Source of the DNA: Candidatus Bathyarchaeota archaeon ex4484_135
GTDB taxonomy: Archaea; Thermoproteota; Bathyarchaeia; EX4484-135
DNA: 10,666 nucleotides
Reading direction: 5' to 3'
Assembly (NCBI GenBank): GCA_002255025.1
Contig: NJEJ01000046.1
Span: 1 to 10,666, forward strand
The translations under genes and the position numbers were made by a program. Position 1 is the first letter of the stretch. Every line of letters begins with the position of its first letter. Positions 5,576-10,666 of this stretch are shown here, piece after piece. The notes below the pieces were generated by a model. That model saw nothing but the letters and a program-made list of their open reading frames with translations. It made no database searches and was not told where the DNA came from.

Positions 5576-6452
5576 GGGAGGGGAAGGGCCCAGCTTGCCC
5601 ACGCCCTTCAAGAAAATGCTGGTGAAAGCACTCAGGGGGGAGGTGCCGGACGAGTTACTGCCCCTCCTGCCCTCTGGGTTCCAGATAATAGGCGACGTGG
5701 CCATCCTCTCCCTCAGGCCCAAGGTCGAGGAATACGTGGGCCTCATAGCCGAGTTCATACTCGAGAACTTCAAGTACATCAGGACCGTGTGCCTCAAGCT
5801 GGGCCCCATAGTAGGGCCCGAGAAGAGGCCACAGGTCAAGATCGTGGCCGGCAGGCCGAGCACCATAACGGTCCACAAGGAGGCTGGCTGCCTCTTCAAG
5901 CTCGACGTGGCCGAGCTCATGTTTGCGAAGGGGAACATAAACGAGAGGGCCCGGATGGCCCGTGTGGTTCGGGAGGGCGAGCTCGTCCTAGACATGTTCG
6001 CAGGGATAGGCTACTTCAGCATACCAATGGCCAAGACGGGCAAGCCAGACCTCATATACGCGGTGGACATAAACCCCACGGCCGTCCATTACCTAGCCGA
6101 GAACATAAGGCTGAACAAGGTCAGAGGGCTCGTAGTGCCCGTCTTGGCGGATTGCAGGCAAGTGGCGGACCGGTTGCCCGACCTTGCGGACAGGGTGGTC
6201 ATGGGCTACCTGCCCGGCACAGCTGATTTCCTCCCGTACGCCCTGAAGGCCCTCAGGCCCGAGGGAGGCGTGATACATTACCACGACATCTACCACGAGT
6301 GTGAGCTGTGGTGGAAACCCATCAGGGCCCTGGAGGAAGCAGGCCTCAGGGTTGGCTACAGGCTGACGGGCATAACGCACAAGCGAATTGTGAAGAGCTA
6401 TGGGCCAAGGTTATATCACGTCGTCATAGACGCCTTATTCGAGCCAGCTTGA
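5568..6452 (+). CDS. taw2: Taw2-type tRNA wybutosine-pathway transferase (TYW2-like)
   Basis: A 294-residue enzyme of the Trm5/TYW2 class I methyltransferase-fold family. Taw2 members transfer the 3-amino-3-carboxypropyl group of S-adenosylmethionine to C7 of 4-demethylwyosine at position 37 of tRNA-Phe. Seen here are an N-terminal domain with GDVAILSLRP near 42-51, KLDVAELMFAKGNINER at 111-127, the SAM-binding motif DMFAGIGYFSIP at 142-153 and VDINP at 166-170. MGYLP follows at 212-216, then IHYHD at 236-240 and a C-terminal SYGPRLYHVVIDA. The MGY in place of the NLP/NPP of m1G37 methyltransferases (Trm5), together with the IHYH motif, favours Taw2. Trm5-type activity cannot be excluded by eye. 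The GTG at 5568 overlaps rpiA; an in-frame TTG near 5595, behind a G-rich purine stretch, is an alternative that would drop nine residues. Confidence 0.85.
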   Translation: MAEGGEGPSLPTPFKKMLVKALRGEVPDELLPLLPSGFQIIGDVAILSLRPKVEEYVGLIAEFILENFKYIRTVCLKLGPIVGPEKRPQVKIVAGRPSTITVHKEAGCLFKLDVAELMFAKGNINERARMARVVREGELVLDMFAGIGYFSIPMAKTGKPDLIYAVDINPTAVHYLAENIRLNKVRGLVVPVLADCRQVADRLPDLADRVVMGYLPGTADFLPYALKALRPEGGVIHYHDIYHECELWWKPIRALEEAGLRVGYRLTGITHKRIVKSYGPRLYHVVIDALFEPA

Positions 6453-6457
6453 GGAGG
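6451..6457 (+). promoter_or_regulatory. Shine-Dalgarno site for the DUF1028 gene
   Basis: GAGGAGG starts within the taw2 stop codon and lies 8 nt before the TTG at 6466. It fixes that weak start codon and suggests translational coupling to taw2. Confidence 0.75.
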
Positions 6458-6465
6458 CCGTTAAG

Positions 6466-7071
6466 TTGACGTTCAGCATAATCGCCCTTGGGGCCCGGAG
6501 GGGCGAGATAGGCGTTGCCGTTGCCACGGGCTCGACTTATGTGGCCGACAGAGTACCGCATGTGAGGCCGGGCGTTGGTGCTGTCGCCACGCAGGGTTAC
6601 ACGCTCGTTTCCTACGGGCCGGAGGGGCTCAAGCTGCTCCAGGCTGGCTGGGAACCGAAGGAAGCCCTAAGGGCCTTGTTGGCCAAGGACCCAGGCCGCG
6701 AGTACAGGCAAGTAGGCATAATGGACCTCAGGGGCCGCTGTGCCGTCCACACGGGCCGTTTGACGCCGAGATGGCATGGCCATTTGACCGGGCCCGGATA
6801 TATCATAATGGGGAACTTGATAGCTGGCCCAGGGGTCCTCAGGGCCGTGGAGAAGACCTTCCTCGAAGCCCGCAATAAAGGTCTGAGGCTTGAAGAAGCC
6901 CTGCTAGCAGCCCTTGAGGCTGGCTCGGGAGCTGGAGGAGACCTTCGGGGCGAGAGGTCAGCAGCCCTCCTCATGGCCTTTCCGAACGGGAAGGTCCTCA
7001 GGCTCAGGGTTGACGATAGCCCGGAGCCCATCGGTGCCCTCAGGGCGGAGTGGGAAGATGCTGTTGTTTAG
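6466..7071 (+). CDS. DUF1028 family protein (Ntn-hydrolase-like, function unknown)
   Basis: A 201-residue protein matching DUF1028 over its whole length: MTFSIIA at the start, GEIGVAVATGS at 13-23, and GVGAVATQGYT at 37-46. SYGPEGLKLL follows at 49-58, then DPGREYRQVGIMD at 75-87, HTG at 95-97, GPGYIIMGNLIAG near 109-121 and AGGDLRGERSAALL at 156-169. The family is placed, to my knowledge, among Ntn-hydrolase-like folds. Removal of the initiator Met would expose Thr2 as a possible nucleophile, consistent with the strict MTFS start. The substrate is unknown; bacterial members are often annotated as hydrolase-like. It is the third gene of the rpiA operon. Its TAG stop overlaps the TAA stop of the convergent DUF998 gene. 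Confidence 0.88.
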   Translation: MTFSIIALGARRGEIGVAVATGSTYVADRVPHVRPGVGAVATQGYTLVSYGPEGLKLLQAGWEPKEALRALLAKDPGREYRQVGIMDLRGRCAVHTGRLTPRWHGHLTGPGYIIMGNLIAGPGVLRAVEKTFLEARNKGLRLEEALLAALEAGSGAGGDLRGERSAALLMAFPNGKVLRLRVDDSPEPIGALRAEWEDAVV

Positions 7072-7604
7072 CTCCTGAAGGCATCAGCCATCCTGAGGCT
7101 GAGGGCGATCAGGGCGGCCGATATCAGGACCGCTGCCGCCAGCTCCGGGACAGCTATGCCCAACGGCGGGCTAAGCAAGGCCCAAGTGGCCCATGTCAGC
7201 AGGGAGGTTCCTCCCAGGGCTGACGCCAGGAGACCCGAACTGGCCCGGCGTTTCCCTCTTGGGCTGAGGAACTCTGAGATGCCTATGCCCGTGTCCTCGG
7301 GCAGCAGGCCTATCAAGGCCAAGGAAATCGAGCCTATCAGTAGGATGGCCGAGCCAGCCTTGTCCAGGCCTCTTCTTGCCTGCCTCAGGAGGCCGTAGGA
7401 GAAGCAAGATGCCAGCAGGCCAGCTACCAAGAGGCCCGTATTGAATATGGGCCATACAGGGGAGCCCAAGGCCCCTAGGTCGCTTAGGGCATTACGGGCC
7501 CAGGAGAACCAGGGCGACAGGGCTATTGAGGCCCCTATGGCCGCAAAGGCCACGGCAGGCGTCAGCATGCCGCACAAGCTGGCCCGCTTGCCCAACTTCC
7601 TCAC
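7068..7604 (-). CDS. DUF998 family multi-pass membrane protein
   Basis: A 178-residue hydrophobic protein with about five or six membrane helices (around 12-30, 52-72, 84-101, 122-142, 148-169). DUF998 hallmarks are PWFSWARNALSDLG at 31-44, FNTGLL at 54-59 and LPEDTG at 101-106. The histidine that, as I recall, usually follows the PE motif is not obvious; instead there is a basic loop, SPRGKRR, at 114-120. I checked the other frames there and saw no better continuation, so a frameshift is unlikely. Function is unknown; members are integral membrane proteins. The GTG at 7604 overlaps the TGA of the MNT gene (GTGA), so it is translated from the same mRNA as the HEPN-MNT pair. That leaves open whether it is a part of that module or only downstream of it. 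Confidence 0.75.
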   Translation of the reverse strand: MRKLGKRASLCGMLTPAVAFAAIGASIALSPWFSWARNALSDLGALGSPVWPIFNTGLLVAGLLASCFSYGLLRQARRGLDKAGSAILLIGSISLALIGLLPEDTGIGISEFLSPRGKRRASSGLLASALGGTSLLTWATWALLSPPLGIAVPELAAAVLISAALIALSLRMADAFRS

Positions 7605-7960
7605 CTCAGCCTTACCCAGTATTCAGCAGCGTCTTGGATAGTTATGCTCCTCCTCAGGGCCTCCTTTAACTCCTCAGGCGTGTAAGCCAGTATCTCGAAG
7701 GCCACCTCCCGGCTGGCCAAACGCCTTAAAACGGCCCCTCGCTCCCAGAAGCTCATGCCCTCAAAGGCCCTGGAAACCACTACCAAGTCAATATCGCTGT
7801 CCTCAAGCCACGTCCCCTTAGCGTATGAGCCGAACAAGTAGATACGGGCATCCGGGTATAAACGCCCTATAGCCTCGACGAATTGCTCAAGGGCCTTCCT
7901 GACCTTCTCCGGCAGGGAGAGCTTCTCTAACACGCTTGAGGACGTGCTTGGCCACCTCAA
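7601..7960 (-). CDS. MNT-type minimal nucleotidyltransferase (HEPN partner, likely antitoxin)
   Basis: A 119-residue protein with the complete minimal nucleotidyltransferase motif GSX10DXD: G44-S45, then D56 and D58 (GSYAKGT, then LEDSDIDL). A third acid is probably E89 in VAFEIL. In characterised HEPN-MNT pairs such as HepT/MntA, the MNT protein neutralises the HEPN RNase by adding AMP to it. The catalytic residues here are intact, so an active enzyme is expected. The TTG at 7960 gives an overlap of 74 nt with the HEPN gene. The in-frame GTG at 7933 (111 residues, starting VLEKLSLPEKV) fits the usual family N-terminus at least as well; neither has a strong SD. Its stop overlaps the DUF998 start. 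Confidence 0.87.
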   Translation of the reverse strand: MRWPSTSSSVLEKLSLPEKVRKALEQFVEAIGRLYPDARIYLFGSYAKGTWLEDSDIDLVVVSRAFEGMSFWERGAVLRRLASREVAFEILAYTPEELKEALRRSITIQDAAEYWVRLR

Positions 7961-8315
7961 GGGCTTTCTCGGCCTGGTATTTGTTAAAGCTGACGGAAGG
8001 CCTCAGGAGACCAGCGTTTGGATATCTGGTCGTCACGTAGTATTGCGAGACCTCGGGCAACTGCTTCTTGACCTCATCGGGTAGCTCAAGGAACTCCTCT
8101 ACCATGGTGTATAGGAGCGTCAGGTCGTGAACATGAGGAGGTCTCTTCCTCGCAAGCCCTATCACGACGGCCTTGAGGGCCTTCTCGATGGCCTGGTGCG
8201 AGAAGAAGCAAGATATGGCATAATCCCCATCCGACAGAGCTCTCTCAGCCCTCCTCAAGTCGACATGGGCTTCCTCAAGCCAGTCGAGTGCCTCAGGCCT
8301 CAAACCACGCCTCAC
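7887..8315 (-). CDS. HEPN domain protein (PF05168 type, likely RNase toxin of a HEPN-MNT pair)
   Basis: A 142-residue, mostly helical protein. HEPN features are EEAHVDLRRAERAL at 14-27, CFFSHQAIEKALKA at 36-49, RKRPPHVHDL at 56-65, VTTRYPNA at 94-101 and a last helix KALEVAKHVLKRVREAL. R58 and H63 form an RX4H pair matching the RX4-6H motif of catalytic HEPN RNases. The HXY tyrosine that is AMPylated in Shewanella HepT is absent here (HDL). Tail residues after about 133 (PAGEGQEGP) are coded inside the start of the MNT gene and look like read-through. The GTG at 8315 overlaps the TGA of the AOR gene in the form GTGA, so it is probably co-translated with the oxidoreductase. Confidence 0.87.
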   Translation of the reverse strand: MRRGLRPEALDWLEEAHVDLRRAERALSDGDYAISCFFSHQAIEKALKAVVIGLARKRPPHVHDLTLLYTMVEEFLELPDEVKKQLPEVSQYYVTTRYPNAGLLRPSVSFNKYQAEKALEVAKHVLKRVREALPAGEGQEGP

Positions 8316-10153
8316 CCACGGGCAAGTTCTTCCAGGCCTAGCTCCGCCAGCTTCTCCGGCCTGGGCCAGCCCGTCTCAGGGTCCCAGTTCCTCACGCGGT
8401 AATACTCGGCCAGGAGGGCCCTTAGGTCCGGGGCCTTGCCAGCTGCACCACCGTCTAGCAGGGGCCTCAACAGCAGCTCGGGCAGCCTGTCTTCGGCTGG
8501 CCCCATGCCCATCCTCAGGTTGAATATGCGTTTCAGGTTGAATATCCTCTCGCCCGCCAGGGCCAGCTCACCGGGCCTTATGTCCCAGCCGGTGACGGAC
8601 GCCAGCAGGTCCCTTAGGATAGGCCCGTCTAGGCTCGCGAACTGGCACATCACCAAGGCGTTGTATACGGCCCTGAGGTCCTGGATTTTCGCCACGACGT
8701 TCATCCGGCCCGCCAGGTCGAACCTGTCGCCCGAGGTTATGCCGAACTCCGGGAACTCCACGCCCATGTCTATCATGTACATGTCGCCCTGGAGGTGGCA
8801 GGCCCCCCTGGGTGAAGTAGCGTAGCATACGGCCATGCCGAAGAAGGCCCTCGGGTCGTGGAAGGGCACTTCAAGCCCCTTCACGTGAGCAGCCTCTCCC
8901 TCGCGGCCGAAGACACGGCCCATGTGGCGGACGCCCTCGGCCATGACGGCCCCAAGGCCCTCGCGGCTCGCTATGGCCTTCACCAGCTCCACGGCTGGCT
9001 CCGGGTTGCCCCATTCGAGCTTGAGGCCTTCAGTATCAGATGGCCCTATGACACCTTCTTCAAAGAGCTTGTACGCGAGGCCTATGACTACGCCCGTGCT
9101 TATCACGTCGAGGCCAAGGGCGTTGCAGAGGTAGTTTATGTGGGTGATGGCTTCTAAGTCATCTACGAGCAAGTTGGAGCCGAAGGCAGCGAGGGCCTCG
9201 TAACCTGGCCCGTCCGTCCTGGGCGTGGCGTACTTGCCTTCCCTGACCTCCACGATGCGGCCGCACCCTATTGGGCAGCCGAAGCAGGCCCTCCTGCCGA
9301 CCAATATGGTCTCGGCCATGGTCATGCCGCTTATCTTATCTGCTTCCTCGAAGAGGCCCTTTGAGAAGTATTTGTTCGGCATGTCGCCTAGCTCCTGGGC
9401 GTAATCCACGTAGCCGGCTGTCCCGAACTCCCTGAATATGCTCGTAAGCATGGATTCCTCTATGGCCTCACGGGCCCTCCTGACGGCTTCCTCGAGGCCG
9501 CCCGGGTTGGCAACGGGCACCTCTTCATCGCCCGAGACGGCCACGGCCTTCAGGCGTTTAGAGCCCATGACGGCCCCCATGCCCGTCCGGCCAGCAGCTC
9601 TCCCGCCATCGTTCAGGACGCAGGCGAAGCGAACCATCTTCTCGCCAGCTGGGCCTATGCAGGCCACGCTCACGTCAGAGCCGAGCTCATGCACGAGAGC
9701 CCCCTGCGTCTCAAAGGTGGTCAGGCCCCAGAGGTCTCCTGCTGGTCTCAGCTCAGCCTGCCCGTCGTGGACGTATAGGTAGACCGGTTCTTCCGAGCGG
9801 CCCATTATGACCAAGCCGTCAAAGCCCGAGGACTTCATCCTGGGCCCGAAGTAGCCACCTGCATTTGACTCGCCCCATATGCCCGTCTGTGGCGATTTAG
9901 AACAGATGGTGTAGCGTCCGCAACAAGGTGCTTCGGTGCCGGTGAGAGGCCCTGCCATGAACATCAGGACGTTATCAGGCCCCAAAGGGTCAGTATCTGG
10001 CCCGATCATGTCGATAAGCATTCGGCAGGCCAGCCCGCTCCCGCCGAGGAAGGCTCTCGCGTACCCCTCGGGCGTTTCCTCCGTCCATATCTTGCCCCTG
10101 CTCAGGTCAACGTAGAGGAGCTTGCCCATGTACCCGCCCGGCAGGATCATCAC
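8312..10153 (-). CDS. aor: Aldehyde:ferredoxin oxidoreductase family tungstoenzyme
   Basis: A 613-residue cytosolic protein, close to the ~605 of Pyrococcus AOR. The family oxidises aldehydes to carboxylates with ferredoxin as acceptor, using a tungsto-bispyranopterin and a [4Fe-4S] cluster. Visible are the N-terminal GGYMGKLLYVDLSRG, the cofactor region SKSPQTGIWGESNAGGYFG at 85-103, and GRAAGRTGMGAVMGSKRLKA at 184-203. The cluster cysteines C290, C293 and C297 (C-x2-C-x3-C) are present with the distant fourth C503. The LGLDVIS motif is at 346-352 and RGACHLQGD at 449-457. Which AOR subfamily (general aldehyde, formaldehyde, glyceraldehyde 3-phosphate or other) cannot be told by eye. The start is the GTG at 10153 or the adjacent ATG at 10150. 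It follows the alcohol dehydrogenase gene by 9 nt and overlaps the HEPN gene. ADH plus AOR would link alcohol, aldehyde and acid in either direction. Confidence 0.95.
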   Translation of the reverse strand: MMILPGGYMGKLLYVDLSRGKIWTEETPEGYARAFLGGSGLACRMLIDMIGPDTDPLGPDNVLMFMAGPLTGTEAPCCGRYTICSKSPQTGIWGESNAGGYFGPRMKSSGFDGLVIMGRSEEPVYLYVHDGQAELRPAGDLWGLTTFETQGALVHELGSDVSVACIGPAGEKMVRFACVLNDGGRAAGRTGMGAVMGSKRLKAVAVSGDEEVPVANPGGLEEAVRRAREAIEESMLTSIFREFGTAGYVDYAQELGDMPNKYFSKGLFEEADKISGMTMAETILVGRRACFGCPIGCGRIVEVREGKYATPRTDGPGYEALAAFGSNLLVDDLEAITHINYLCNALGLDVISTGVVIGLAYKLFEEGVIGPSDTEGLKLEWGNPEPAVELVKAIASREGLGAVMAEGVRHMGRVFGREGEAAHVKGLEVPFHDPRAFFGMAVCYATSPRGACHLQGDMYMIDMGVEFPEFGITSGDRFDLAGRMNVVAKIQDLRAVYNALVMCQFASLDGPILRDLLASVTGWDIRPGELALAGERIFNLKRIFNLRMGMGPAEDRLPELLLRPLLDGGAAGKAPDLRALLAEYYRVRNWDPETGWPRPEKLAELGLEELARG

Positions 10154-10162
10154 GCCCCTGCT

Positions 10163-10666
10163 TCAGAAGTCGATCTTCCTGCCCTCGTAGGCGTACTCGA
10201 AGAGGCGTGTGTAGTCTTCCCTGCTCGGCTCCCTCGGGCTGGCTACCGTGCCCGTGGATTCCATGGCCCTGTCGACCAGCTCGTCTAACTTGGCCTCGTA
10301 ATCGGCCTTGTTTATGCCCAAGTCGGCCACCTTGAGCGGCGCTCCTATCCTCCTGAGGAGGCCCCTGACGGCCTCGATCAGCCGGGTGGTCAGCTCCTCC
10401 GGGCTGCCGGGCCCAAGCCCTACGGCCTCTGCTATCTCGGCATAGCGGTCGGAGGCCGCACGGGCGTTGAACTCCATGGAATAAGGCAGGAAGACAGCCA
10501 CCGAGCGACCGTGGGGGACCTTGAAGATGGCACCGAGGGCATGGCCCATGGCGTGGGCCACACCTATCTGGGCGTTGCCGAACGCTATCCCGGCCATGGT
10601 GGCTGCGTTGTGCAGCTTCTCCCGGGCCTCCATGTCCTGGCCGTTCTCGTAGGCCCTCGGCAGGTA
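10163..10666 (-). CDS. Iron-containing alcohol dehydrogenase, C-terminal part (5' end beyond right edge)
   Basis: The last 167 codons of a group III, Fe-dependent alcohol dehydrogenase. The visible part begins YLPRAYENGQDMEAREK and continues through a metal-binding stretch. In GVAHAMGHALGAIFKVPHG the three histidines match the iron ligands of the family (H263, H267 and H277 in E. coli FucO numbering); the fourth ligand, an aspartate, lies outside the window. It ends with a typical helical domain and TGTVASPREPSREDYTRLFEYAY, as in full-length members. An internal ATG at 10633 is not the start, because the family sequence continues in phase to the edge. The enzyme reduces aldehydes or oxidises alcohols with NAD(P)H. 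Its gene is the first visible in the AOR-HEPN-MNT-DUF998 operon. Confidence 0.95.
   Translation of the reverse strand, partial: YLPRAYENGQDMEAREKLHNAATMAGIAFGNAQIGVAHAMGHALGAIFKVPHGRSVAVFLPYSMEFNARAASDRYAEIAEAVGLGPGSPEELTTRLIEAVRGLLRRIGAPLKVADLGINKADYEAKLDELVDRAMESTGTVASPREPSREDYTRLFEYAYEGRKIDF

Noticed and set aside
7180..7300. Frameshift in the DUF998 gene after the PEDTG motif
   Set aside because: The other two frames give no hydrophobic or family-like continuation, and the existing frame continues with plausible membrane helices.
5000..10666. Very frequent CCTCAGG/CCTGAGG-like heptamers
   Set aside because: They fall in many phases and mostly reflect CTC/CTG leucine next to AGG arginine or AAG lysine codons; codon bias explains them better than a signal motif.
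1..10666. CRISPR arrays, insertion sequences, rRNA
   Set aside because: No regularly spaced repeats, transposase-like frames, terminal inverted repeats or rRNA-like stretches were seen.

Overview
The window looks like a chromosomal segment of an anaerobic, probably thermophilic archaeon. The evidence is TATA-box promoters about 35 nt ahead of genes, many TTG and GTG starts, a tRNA gene with an encoded CCA, and archaea-typical families (HdrA, a tungsten aldehyde oxidoreductase, Taw2, DUF4152). The DNA is GC-rich (roughly 60 % by eye), with heavy AGG arginine and GCC alanine use. I would guess a Thermoproteota/TACK-type lineage, but nothing here fixes the genus.

Layout. (1) 1-2299, minus strand: two tandem hdrA genes. 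The upstream one (332-2299) is complete. The downstream one runs off the left edge after 109 codons. The first gene's stop codon is embedded in the second gene's Shine-Dalgarno sequence. (2) 2300-2445: divergent promoter region. (3) 2446-3732, plus: a secreted, C-terminally membrane-anchored surface protein with about four beta-sandwich-like domains and many N-glycosylation sequons. (4) 3733-4091: no large gene; it holds tRNA-Cys(GCA), a T-run terminator, then a promoter-like site and a 32-codon small ORF that overlaps potential RNA hairpins. (5) 4092-4778, minus: a DUF4152 protein, divergent from (6) 4868-7071, plus: an overlapping or closely packed rpiA-taw2-DUF1028 operon. (7) 7068-10666, minus: one tightly packed operon, in transcription order Fe-alcohol dehydrogenase (cut by the right edge), AOR-family tungsten oxidoreductase, HEPN, MNT nucleotidyltransferase, DUF998 membrane protein. 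Its end overlaps the DUF1028 gene stop-to-stop.

How it fits together. The HdrA pair and the AOR/alcohol dehydrogenase pair both point to ferredoxin-linked anaerobic redox metabolism: HdrA as a flavin/iron-sulfur electron-bifurcating subunit, and alcohol/aldehyde/acid interconversion by ADH plus AOR. rpiA supplies ribose 5-phosphate, and Taw2 modifies the wyosine base of tRNA-Phe. The HEPN-MNT pair is a toxin-antitoxin-type module, apparently coupled translationally to the AOR gene.

The most notable points are a 56-nt perfect repeat between two otherwise diverged hdrA copies (possible gene conversion); the HEPN-MNT-DUF998 trio joined to AOR by repeated GTGA overlaps; the small structured transcript candidate after tRNA-Cys; and the glycosylation and cysteine patterning of the surface protein. 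I found no clear previously undescribed system; the HEPN-MNT-DUF998 arrangement is the nearest candidate.
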